Assembly: GCA_937907455.1 (NCBI GenBank)
Contig: CALESQ010000071.1
Coordinates: 1-64,000, forward strand
DNA: 64,000 nt
Direction of reading: 5' to 3'
DNA from: an uncultured Caldilineales bacterium
GTDB lineage: Bacteria > Chloroflexota > Anaerolineae > JAAEKA01
Shown: positions 57,574 to 64,000 of the stretch, in pieces
Position numbering within the stretch: the first letter of the stretch is position 1
How the letters are laid out: every line of letters begins with the position of its first letter
Position numbers and translations under genes: made by a program
Notes under the pieces: model-generated
What the model was told of the DNA's origin: nothing
What the model saw: only the letters and a program-made list of their open reading frames with translations
Databases searched by the model: none

Positions 57574-59151
57574 TTACGAGTGCTCGGCTACAATCAATGC
57601 AGCGATGCGCGCGGCCTGGGCGTTGCTGGGCACTACCAGCGCGCCGGCCTCGCGCAGGAGCGCTTCCTGGTCGCTCAGGCGCTGGGGATCCTCTTCGGTG
57701 CCGCAGACAAAGGCAACCACGGGCAAAGTGCGGCCTGCAGCCGCGGCGCGCGCTTGCGCGGCACGAATGGCGGATGCTGCTTCGCCCGCCGGGTTGGGGT
57801 GCGCGCCATAGCCCAGCACCACATCTAACAGCAGCACGGCTACTTCGGCATCATCACCGGTTTGCCCAATCATGCGGTTGCGCAGTGATGGGTCAAGCAT
57901 GGGATGCAGCCGCCCCACGGTGTATTCGTCTGCACCGAGGTCGAGGATGACGTGGTGGCCGTGAATGACAGCATCAGGGGGAATGGGGTGGCTGACCGCA
58001 GCGCTCACCGGCGCGTTGGAATAGAGGCCATCCGGCAGGTTGCGCAGGATGAGCTGGGCTTCGTAGCAGAATGTGCCACCACTGTAGAGGCCGTGGATGA
58101 AGCGCTGCTGCGGCTGAAGTGCGGCGGCCGCGGCGCGCGCCTGCGGCAACCAGGCTAGCGGGGCCTGATCACAGGCTATAATCGGGCTGCACCATTCCTC
58201 GCCGCGTGCCAGCGCCACCGCCACCGCGGCTGCTTGCTCCAGGGTGCTCACCGGGATCAGGCCCGCTTTTTCGATTTGGCCCGGATCCGCGCCCAGGAAG
58301 CAGACTACCACCGGTTTGCCGCTGTTTTTGGCTGCTTGCAGCACGCGCGCAGTTACTGCGGGGGCGGGCGGCTTGGATATCAGCACAATGACTTTGGTTG
58401 CAGGGTCGGCTTGTAGTGCGGCGATGCCGGCGAGCATGGTCTGGCCGCCTATTGCCTCGCTCAGGTCACGGCCTCCTGTGCCAATAGCCTGGCTGACGCC
58501 GCTGCCGCGGCGGGCCACATCACTGCTGACCGATTGCAGGCCGGTTCCCGCAGCGCTGACAATGCCCACCGGTCCGCGCGTCACGTCATTGGCAAAGCCC
58601 AACCCCACGCCGTTGATGATGGCTGTGCCGGCATCTGGCCCCATGCACAGCAGCCCACGGGCCGCAGCCCGCTGCTTTAACTCGATTTCATCTTCTACGC
58701 TGACGTTATCGCTGAACAGCAGCACATGCAGGCCGTGGTCGAGCGCACTGCGGGCTTCGCGCGCGGCATAACGTCCGGCCACCGAGATGACTGCCAGGTT
58801 GGCGTCGGGTGACTGGCGCAGCGCGGCGCGCAGGGTGCGGGGGCGTGCTGCACCGGCATCGCTGCCAGCGTTGCTGCGGCTGGCTGTCAGCAAGCCATCG
58901 AGTGCAGCCAGAGCTGCCTCGGCCGCGTGGTCGTCGTCGGCCAACACTGCGGCTACCAGATCGTTGGGGGTGGCAGCAGCAGATTGGGAAGTAAGCAGGG
59001 TGGCGTCGCGCAGCAGGCCCAGGTTGGCCTGCGTGCCCATCACCACCGCGGCATCGCGTACGCCCGGCATAGCCAACAGTTCTTTGGCTACCAGCATCAG
59101 GGTGACAGAATCGAAATAGGCGGAGGAGAGAATGCGGGTTGCGACGGGCAT
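57574..59151 (-). CDS. fdrA: FdrA/AllF family protein (acyl-CoA synthetase-like fold)
   Basis: A 525-aa protein of the FdrA family, with succinyl-CoA synthetase-like CoA-binding and ligase-like domains. Visible signatures: ILSSAYFDSVTLMLVAKELL at the N-terminus, MGPDAGTAIINGVGLGFAN (about 180-200), GIVSAAGTGLQSVSSDVARR with the Gly-rich loop (about 205-225), and GGTFCYEAQLIL (about 370). Reported in E. coli as one subunit of oxamate carbamoyltransferase. AGGAG 7 nt upstream sets ATG 59151. It begins 26 nt after the DUF2877 stop, in one operon. Substrate here is open. Confidence 0.88.
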   Translation of the reverse strand: MPVATRILSSAYFDSVTLMLVAKELLAMPGVRDAAVVMGTQANLGLLRDATLLTSQSAAATPNDLVAAVLADDDHAAEAALAALDGLLTASRSNAGSDAGAARPRTLRAALRQSPDANLAVISVAGRYAAREARSALDHGLHVLLFSDNVSVEDEIELKQRAAARGLLCMGPDAGTAIINGVGLGFANDVTRGPVGIVSAAGTGLQSVSSDVARRGSGVSQAIGTGGRDLSEAIGGQTMLAGIAALQADPATKVIVLISKPPAPAVTARVLQAAKNSGKPVVVCFLGADPGQIEKAGLIPVSTLEQAAAVAVALARGEEWCSPIIACDQAPLAWLPQARAAAAALQPQQRFIHGLYSGGTFCYEAQLILRNLPDGLYSNAPVSAAVSHPIPPDAVIHGHHVILDLGADEYTVGRLHPMLDPSLRNRMIGQTGDDAEVAVLLLDVVLGYGAHPNPAGEAASAIRAAQARAAAAGRTLPVVAFVCGTEEDPQRLSDQEALLREAGALVVPSNAQAARIAALIVAEHS

Positions 59152-59177
59152 GGAAAGCTCCTTTGCATCCTTGCGTG

Positions 59178-60083
59178 TCACGGGGAATGGTTGTTGAAGG
59201 CTGCCAGAAAACCGGCCAGCATATCGCTGCCGGAGGTTGCGCCGTGTGCCATGACTTGGGCAGTGGCCGCGCGCAGCAGGCGCTTTGAAGGCTTGCTCAG
59301 TGTTGTGATGAGGTTATGCCAGGCTTCATTCGCCGCGCCGTCAGCCGCAGCCTGCAAAAATGCCAGACTGAGACGTGTGGTGCGCCCTTGTGCTGCCGAG
59401 AGCACGGCAGCCGCGGCATCTGCGGTGGACAGGGGGTGGACCGTAGCGGACATAAGCCCGGCCCGCGTGTGCAGCCCCATTAGCCAGCCAGCCAGCCAAT
59501 CATCACCTGCCGGAGTAAGGCCGGGGCCAAGCCCGGCTAGTTGCCCGGCATAGCCGTGCAGTGCGGGCAGGTCGGCCGCGGCGTAGGCGTGCAGCAGGCC
59601 CGCAGCAAGCCGCTCCGCCTGCATTTGGCCCAACGCCAGCGAATGACTGTTGCCAAACGCACCGGACGCAGAGGCGGATGCGATGGCGGCAAAGCTGGCT
59701 GGCGGCGCATGCAACGGCAGATAACCGCGCAGCCAGGCGATGTTAGCTGTCACGGTCTCAGGCTGGGCGGCCAGATGGTGATAGGCGGGAATAGGCTGCC
59801 AGAGCGCGGCCTGTGTCAGGGATAGCTGCTGGCCGCGCGGCAGCCACAGCGTTTGACCGTTGCCACGCAGCCAGTCGCCAGCGGATAACCGCGTTGGCTC
59901 GCTGAAGTGGCTGAGCACGGCATTGAGCGGGCCATTGCCAATGGTGTGGCTTACCAGCGCCAACATCACGCCGTCGGGGGTGAGCAGGTTGCAGGCATCG
60001 GCAAAGGCAGATTCGACCTGAGCCGTAAACTGCGGGTGGTGCAACACCGGCGCAATGCGCAAAGAAATGGACTGGATGCTCAC
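59178..60083 (-). CDS. DUF2877 family protein (AllH/YlbF-like)
   Basis: A 301-aa soluble protein. The diagnostic motif GLGPGLTPAGDDWLAG (about residues 177-192) and GATSGSDMLAGFLAAF at the C-terminus mark the DUF2877/AllH family, the third subunit reported for oxamate carbamoyltransferase in E. coli. A GTG start at 60083 is used; the ribosome binding site is weak, so the start is uncertain. It lies 35 nt after the decarboxylase beta subunit gene in the same direction, which ties the AllFGH-like set to the Na+-pump genes. Confidence 0.82.
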   Translation of the reverse strand: MSIQSISLRIAPVLHHPQFTAQVESAFADACNLLTPDGVMLALVSHTIGNGPLNAVLSHFSEPTRLSAGDWLRGNGQTLWLPRGQQLSLTQAALWQPIPAYHHLAAQPETVTANIAWLRGYLPLHAPPASFAAIASASASGAFGNSHSLALGQMQAERLAAGLLHAYAAADLPALHGYAGQLAGLGPGLTPAGDDWLAGWLMGLHTRAGLMSATVHPLSTADAAAAVLSAAQGRTTRLSLAFLQAAADGAANEAWHNLITTLSKPSKRLLRAATAQVMAHGATSGSDMLAGFLAAFNNHSP

Positions 60084-60118
60084 GGCGCGCTATTCTACCA
60101 CGGAAGGGCGGTTTTGTG

Positions 60119-61240
60119 CTAGCCACCAGCCAGCAACGCTAGCACAATGCCTCCGGCCAGCGCCGAGGCGATTTGCCCGGCAGTGTTGGCACCCATGGCG
60201 TGCATCAGCAGGAAGTTGCTGTCGTCCTCCTCCAGCCCTACGCGGTTGACCACGCGCGCCGACATGGGGAAGGCTGAAATGCCAGCAGCGCCGATCAGCG
60301 GGTTGAAGCGGCCACGCGTGATGACGTAAAACAGCTTGCCCAGCGCCACGCCCGCCGCAGTATCCAGCGCAAATGCCAAAATCCCCAGGGTGAGGATCAG
60401 CAGCGTGCGCACCTGCAAAAAGCTGTCGGCAGTCATGGTTGAGCCTATCGCCAGGCCCAGGAAGATGGTGGTGATGTTGGCTAACTCGTTGCCGGCCACA
60501 TCTACCAAGCGTTCTACCACGCCCGATTCGCGCAGCAGGTTGCCGAACATCAGAGTACCCACCAAAGGGGTAGCCATCGGCACGAAAAGGCCGGTAGCCA
60601 GTGTTACCAGCAGAGGAAAGGCTACCCGCACTGCCTTGTTGACCGGTCGAGAGGTGTAGGCCATGCGCACCAGGCGTTCGCGGCGGGTGGTCATGGCGCG
60701 CATGATGGGGGGCTGGATGATGGGCACCAGGCTCATGTAGCTGTAGGCGGCGACGGCAATGGGAGCCAGCAACTGAGGGGCCAGCCGACTGGAAACGTAG
60801 ATGCTGGTGGGGCCATCCACTGCGCCGATGATGCCGATGGAGGCCGCTTCATTGAGATCGAAGCCCAGCACCAGGGCCAGCAGCAGGGTGCCGAAGATGC
60901 CAAACTGACCGGCAGCGCCCACCAGCACCATGCGCGGGTTCTCCAGCAGCGGGGTGAAGTCGGTCATAGCGCCAATGCCGATGAAAATCAGCAGTGGGAA
61001 CAGCTCGGTGCGGATACCGGCATTGTAGAGAATGCCCAAAAACCCTTCATCGCTTGTGATGCCGGTGAGGGGGATGTTGGCGATAAGCGCGCCTGCACCG
61101 ATGGGGATCAGCAGCACCGGTTCGTATTCTTTCACCACGGCCAGATAGATCAGCAGCACGCCGATGGCCATCATTAGCACGTTGCCCCAGGTGAGCGCAG
61201 CCAGGCCCGCGGTGAGGGTAGTCCATAGATCAAAGTTCAT
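60119..61240 (-). CDS. Na+-transporting decarboxylase, beta subunit (membrane pump)
   Basis: A 373-aa integral membrane protein with about 10 helices, the part that decarboxylates carboxybiotin and pumps Na+. Family stretches: IGAGALIANIPLTGI, DFTPLLENPRMVLVGAAGQFG (residues about 94-114), GIIGAVDGPTSIYVSSRLAP with the conserved Asp that binds Na+, and the C-terminal NPLIGAAGISAFPMSARVVN. It is slightly shorter than some homologues but complete. Third step in the order alpha-delta-gamma-beta, matching methylmalonyl-CoA decarboxylase operons. Confidence 0.93.
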   Translation of the reverse strand: MNFDLWTTLTAGLAALTWGNVLMMAIGVLLIYLAVVKEYEPVLLIPIGAGALIANIPLTGITSDEGFLGILYNAGIRTELFPLLIFIGIGAMTDFTPLLENPRMVLVGAAGQFGIFGTLLLALVLGFDLNEAASIGIIGAVDGPTSIYVSSRLAPQLLAPIAVAAYSYMSLVPIIQPPIMRAMTTRRERLVRMAYTSRPVNKAVRVAFPLLVTLATGLFVPMATPLVGTLMFGNLLRESGVVERLVDVAGNELANITTIFLGLAIGSTMTADSFLQVRTLLILTLGILAFALDTAAGVALGKLFYVITRGRFNPLIGAAGISAFPMSARVVNRVGLEEDDSNFLLMHAMGANTAGQIASALAGGIVLALLAGG

Positions 61241-61251
61241 GGCATCCTCAC

Positions 61252-61728
61252 TTACTCGGCGTCATCGAAGCGGATCAGCAGGTCGCCGTAGGCTACTTTG
61301 TTGCCGGCGCTCACTGGCACGGCTGCTATGCGCCCGTCGCGTGGAGAGCGGATGCTGTTGCGCATTTTCATCGCTTCCAGCACGCACAGCTCGTCACCGC
61401 GGGCGACTGTTGCGCCTGGTTGCACCCTGACTTCCACGATCACGCCGGGCATCGGGGCCTCGACTACGGGGGTATGGGCGCGTTCGCTTTCGCTGATCTG
61501 AGGCTTGGGTGCTTGGGCCAGGGGCTTCGGGCGCACTGCACCTAGTTCGTCCATTGGTGTGGCGGGTTTTACGGATGGCTCTACGGTGGCCTCCGAGGCC
61601 GCGCCTTGCCATTCTACTTCAACGGTGTAAGGACGGCCATTGACGCTGACAGTCAGCGGTGAGGTGCTGGTTTCATCCACTTCGACCAGATATGATTTGC
61701 CGGCTACCCGGATTCGAAAACTACGCAT
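61252..61728 (-). CDS. Biotin carrier (gamma) subunit of the decarboxylase
   Basis: A 158-aa biotinyl protein. The C-terminal 75 residues are a biotinyl/lipoyl domain with the biotinylation site EAMKM (Lys about 117) and VEAPMPGVIVEV at the start of the fold. The N-terminal half has a small beta domain (RIRVAGKSYLVEVDE) and a Pro/Lys linker, as in carrier subunits of Na+-pumping decarboxylases. It carries CO2 as carboxybiotin from the alpha to the beta subunit. The gene lies 11 nt upstream of the beta gene. Confidence 0.93.
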   Translation of the reverse strand: MRSFRIRVAGKSYLVEVDETSTSPLTVSVNGRPYTVEVEWQGAASEATVEPSVKPATPMDELGAVRPKPLAQAPKPQISESERAHTPVVEAPMPGVIVEVRVQPGATVARGDELCVLEAMKMRNSIRSPRDGRIAAVPVSAGNKVAYGDLLIRFDDAE

Positions 61729-61799
61729 AGGAAACAGATCCTTGTGTGTCGGGGCTTGCGCTCAACGGGCTTGAGATGGCCCGTTTGGCTGCGGTATGG

Positions 61800-62168
61800 T
61801 TAGCGGTTGTGACGATGACGGCCGCGCGGTGGCTGCCAGGAATGAAGCTGACGCCCGTAGCCGATAGCTACCCAGCGGGTGAGCAGGGGGGGCAAGCGCC
61901 AACGCAGGCCGGTTTGATCCTCTGTCTGGGCGTGTAGCAGCAAGGCCAGACCAATGGCGGCCATTTCCTCGTCGCTGGGCGATGGCGTGACGGTTTGGAT
62001 CAGCGGCGCGGGTGCGGGCGGGGCGACAGGTGCTTGACTGCGCCTTTCCAGCCAATTGCCGCCGTAGCCGATCAAGGCGATCAGCGCCCACAGCGCGGCC
62101 AGTGCGGCAAAGACCATGCTCATACCGATGGCAGACAGGAGCAGGCCCTGGGATAGAGGTTCGCTCAT
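61800..62168 (-). CDS. OadG-like small membrane (delta) subunit
   Basis: A 122-aa protein with one N-terminal membrane helix (LLLSAIGMSMVFAALAALWA, about residues 9-28), a Pro/Ala linker, and a short soluble tail with many His and Arg. The GMSMVFxxLxxLW pattern is that of the OadG/MmdD family, which holds the soluble alpha subunit to the membrane beta subunit. It lies between the alpha and biotin-carrier genes, the usual position. The tail (RQLHSWQPPRGRHRHNR) is short and basic and not conserved. Confidence 0.83.
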   Translation of the reverse strand: MSEPLSQGLLLSAIGMSMVFAALAALWALIALIGYGGNWLERRSQAPVAPPAPAPLIQTVTPSPSDEEMAAIGLALLLHAQTEDQTGLRWRLPPLLTRWVAIGYGRQLHSWQPPRGRHRHNR

Positions 62169-62178
62169 GGGTGGCTCC

Positions 62179-63732
62179 TTACACCGGCATCAGGCCGTGC
62201 TTTTTTGGTGGATTGCTCGATACTTTGCCGCGTAGCACGTCCAGCGCGGCGATCAGACGGGTGCGAGTTTCGCGCGGCTCGATGACTTCGTCAATCTGGC
62301 CCATGTCGGCTGCGGCATAGGGTGACATGAAGGTGCTTTGGTATTGGGCGGTGATTTCGGCGCGCAGGGCCGCGGGGTCGGCGGCCTCGGCCAGTTGTCT
62401 GCGGTAGAGGATGTTTACCGCGCCGTCGGGGCCCATCACCGCGATTTGGGCGGTGGGCCAGGCAAAGGCCAGATCAGAGCGCATTTGCTTGCTGCTCATG
62501 GCAATGTAGGCGCCGCCGATGGCTTTGCGGGTGACGATGGATATTTTGGGCACGGTGGCTTCGCAGTAGGCGTAGATCACCTTGGCGCCGTGGCGGATGA
62601 TGCCGTAATGCTCCTGGGTAACGCCGGGGAGATAGCCGGGGCAATCTACCAGGGTAACCAGGGGAATGTTGTAGGCATCGCAGATGCGTACAAAGCGGGC
62701 GATTTTGTCGCTGCTGTCAATATCCAGCACACCGGCCAGGTAGTTAGGTTGGTTGGCGACAATGCCGGTGACGTAGCCATCAAGCCGACAAAAACCAACC
62801 AGGGCGTTGCGTGCATAATAGGGTTGAATTTCAAAGAAGCTGTCGCGGTCTACGATGCGGTCAATAGCCTGGCGCATGTCGTAGGGTTGGGTGCTGTCTT
62901 CGGGAGCCAGGTAGTTGAGCTGATCATCCATGCGTTGAGGATCATCGTATGGTTCTACACGGCGCGGGTCTTCGGCATTGTTGGGCGGCAGATAGCTGAG
63001 GAGCTGCTTGACCTGCAAGAAAGCCTGCTGTTCGTCATCAGCCAGCAGGTGGGCAACACCACTTTTGGCGTTGTGTACCAGCGTGCCACCCAGGTCGCGG
63101 AAGGTGACATCTTCGCCGGTGACGGTTTTGATGACATCGGGGCCGGTGATGAACATGTGGCTGATTTTGCGCACCATGATGACAAAGTCCATCAACGCGG
63201 GTGAATAGACCGCGCCGCCCGCGCTGGGGCCGAGGATGACGGCAATCTGTGGCACTACGCCGGAGGCCATCACGTTGCGGGTGAATAGCTCGCCGTAGGC
63301 GGCCAGGCTGCGCACGCCCTCTTGAATGCGCGCACCACCGGAGTCGATCAGGGCGATGATGGGGATGCCGCTGTCTACGGCTACATCCATTACACGGCAG
63401 ATCTTGTGTGACTGTACCTCGGAGAAAGAGCCGCCGAGTACGGTAAAATCCTGGGCGTAGATGGCTACTTTGCGGCCACGGATTTTGCCGAAACCGGCTA
63501 CCACGCCATCACCGGGGTATTTTTTGTCGGCCATGTCGAAATCGTTGACGTTATGAGTAGCCAGCGCGCCGATTTCCTGAAAGGTGCCTTCGTCCAGCAG
63601 CGCAGCCAGGCGTTCGCGCGCGGTGAGCTTGCCTTTGGCGTGTTGAGCTTCGATGCGCTCCTGTCCGCCACCGGTCAGAGCCTGGGCGCGCATATCGCGC
63701 AGTTCGGTTAATTCAGTTGGGTGTGAGTTCAT
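62179..63732 (-). CDS. Acyl-CoA decarboxylase alpha subunit (carboxyltransferase; methylmalonyl-CoA decarboxylase-like)
   Basis: A 517-aa carboxyltransferase of the MmdA/PccB type. It moves the carboxyl group of an acyl-CoA, most likely methylmalonyl-CoA, to biotin on the carrier subunit. Both crotonase-like halves are present: IIALIDSGGARIQEGVRSLA with AYGELF (about 125-150), GPSAGGAVYSPALMDFVIMV, and in the second half GFCRLDGYVTGIVANQPNYL and DCPGYLPGVTQEHYGIIRHG. This is not the pyruvate-carboxylase-type alpha subunit of oxaloacetate decarboxylase. First gene of a - strand operon; no close -35/-10 was found in the 57 nt between it and the divergent tRNA-Ser gene. Confidence 0.92.
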   Translation of the reverse strand: MNSHPTELTELRDMRAQALTGGGQERIEAQHAKGKLTARERLAALLDEGTFQEIGALATHNVNDFDMADKKYPGDGVVAGFGKIRGRKVAIYAQDFTVLGGSFSEVQSHKICRVMDVAVDSGIPIIALIDSGGARIQEGVRSLAAYGELFTRNVMASGVVPQIAVILGPSAGGAVYSPALMDFVIMVRKISHMFITGPDVIKTVTGEDVTFRDLGGTLVHNAKSGVAHLLADDEQQAFLQVKQLLSYLPPNNAEDPRRVEPYDDPQRMDDQLNYLAPEDSTQPYDMRQAIDRIVDRDSFFEIQPYYARNALVGFCRLDGYVTGIVANQPNYLAGVLDIDSSDKIARFVRICDAYNIPLVTLVDCPGYLPGVTQEHYGIIRHGAKVIYAYCEATVPKISIVTRKAIGGAYIAMSSKQMRSDLAFAWPTAQIAVMGPDGAVNILYRRQLAEAADPAALRAEITAQYQSTFMSPYAAADMGQIDEVIEPRETRTRLIAALDVLRGKVSSNPPKKHGLMPV

Positions 63733-63750
63733 AAACCGGGGTCGCTTTCT

Positions 63751-63779
63751 TTGGCGGAAACAAGCGGGTATGCTATAAT
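63751..63779 (+). promoter_or_regulatory. Promoter of tRNA-Ser
   Basis: TTGGCG (63751-63756), 17-nt spacer, perfect TATAAT (63774-63779), 10 nt before the tRNA 5' end. Confidence 0.75.
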
Positions 63780-63789
63780 CGCCCTTCGT

Positions 63790-63880
63790 GGAGAGGTCGC
63801 ATAGTTCGGTCGAGTGCGCGCGTCTCGAAATCGCGTAGGGCTAATTACCCTCGTGGGTTCAAATCCCACCCTCTCCGCCA
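63790..63880 (+). tRNA. tRNA-Ser (CGA)
   Basis: 91 nt including CCA, with the long variable arm of class II tRNAs. The acceptor stem pairs GGAGAGG with CCTCTCC. Anticodon loop CTCGAAA gives CGA, with a T-T mismatch at the top of the anticodon stem. T arm GTGGG-TTCAAAT-CCCAC is normal. Confidence 0.93.
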
Positions 63881-63888
63881 GCAATTCA

Positions 63889-63920
63889 CAAAGCTCTGCC
63901 TGATGGCAGAGCTTTGTTTA
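63889..63920 (+). terminator. Terminator of tRNA-Ser
   Basis: Perfect 12-bp stem CAAAGCTCTGCC/GGCAGAGCTTTG with loop TGAT, followed by TTTATAA. Confidence 0.8.
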
Positions 63921-63952
63921 TAAGCAGGGGAAAGCCTGGTGAGAGTCAGGGC

Positions 63953-63969
63953 CAGTATAGCGTATACTG
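63953..63969. promoter_or_regulatory. Palindrome CAGTATA-GCG-TATACTG near the right edge
   Basis: Perfect 7+7 inverted repeat after the tRNA-Ser terminator. Probably belongs to the control region of a gene beyond the window. Confidence 0.45.
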
Positions 63970-63981
63970 ACGCGCTGCGAC

Positions 63982-63995
63982 ATGATGTAGATCAT
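63982..63995. promoter_or_regulatory. Second CRP/FNR-like site
   Basis: ATGATGTAGATCAT, a perfect ATGAT-N4-ATCAT dyad, inside ACATGATGTAGATCATA, which matches the site upstream of nifJ (53595-53611) at all but two central positions. Confidence 0.5.
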
Positions 63996-64000
63996 ACTGT

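Noticed and set aside
60119..63732. Oxaloacetate decarboxylase operon
   Set aside because: The alpha subunit is an acyl-CoA carboxyltransferase (PccB/MmdA type), not the pyruvate-carboxylase-type OadA; methylmalonyl-CoA or a similar CoA ester is the better substrate.

Overview
The window is 64 kb of a GC-rich, densely coding bacterial chromosome. No rRNA, transposase, integrase, phage gene or CRISPR array was seen. The likely source is a Chloroflexota bacterium of the Anaerolineae/Caldilineae type. This rests on gene content and style: many bacterial SH3-like proteins, secreted proteins with Thr/Pro linkers, non-cellulosomal cohesin/dockerin-like proteins, CrtB/CrtI carotenoid genes, a lone TrmB regulator, two conserved proteins of unknown function that I recall from this phylum, and intergenic spaces filled with short word repeats. 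It is inference; a 16S or marker-gene placement would settle it.

Layout. 0.2-8.3 kb: a surface-polysaccharide cluster on + (glycosyltransferase, two NAD-dependent sugar epimerases, a nucleotidyltransferase-fold protein, a heptose-type GHMP kinase, a polyprenyl-phosphate sugar transferase, a GmhB-type phosphatase). 8.4-11.4 kb: a translationally coupled AAA ATPase plus TPR-repeat protein. 11.5-17.1 kb: a very large GH-like/SH3/M23 protein with a GNAT gene on -, divergent from a TrmB regulator, then a ZIP transporter. 17.4-20.9 kb: carotenoid genes crtB-crtI and two small membrane proteins on -. 21.3-30.2 kb: a PHP/AlbA_2 protein, a UbiA-type prenyltransferase, TlyA, an uncharacterised pair, an SH3 protein and LigA. 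30.7-34.3 kb: three secreted proteins (cohesin/dockerin-like) and CoaBC. 34.5-48 kb: 6-phosphogluconolactonase, glucose-6-phosphate isomerase, ornithine carbamoyltransferase, a methyltransferase, a CBM48 protein, a ClpA/B-like ATPase, an MFS transporter, an M20 peptidase, an ornithine-cyclodeaminase-like protein and a tandem-GNAT protein. 48.7-54.9 kb: a dihydroorotate-dehydrogenase-like protein, pyruvate:ferredoxin oxidoreductase and a DUF2254 protein. 55-63.7 kb: tRNA-Asp, then a - strand operon joining a four-subunit biotin-dependent Na+-pumping acyl-CoA decarboxylase (alpha-delta-gamma-beta) to AllH-like, FdrA-like and AllG-like proteins, with a GNAT-Dabb fusion between them. The window closes with tRNA-Ser.

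The most interesting units are: (1) the decarboxylase plus FdrA/DUF1116/DUF2877 locus, an apparent energy-conserving catabolic operon with its own internal promoter and operator before the DUF1116 gene; (2) the AAA-TPR pair, with a recent exact 120-bp repeat expansion; (3) a CRP/FNR-type palindrome centred exactly at -41.5 of the pyruvate:ferredoxin oxidoreductase promoter, with a near-identical second copy at the right edge; (4) a tandem GNAT protein with a 19-bp palindrome at its start site and a strong internal ribosome binding site before its second domain; and (5) a dispersed hairpin-repeat family (arrays at 37.0-37.9 and 48.2-48.7 kb, fragments elsewhere).

Many promoters here are easy to read, with -35 and -10 hexamers spaced 16-18 nt apart. 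Start codons were set from ribosome binding sites where possible; several genes use TTG or GTG.
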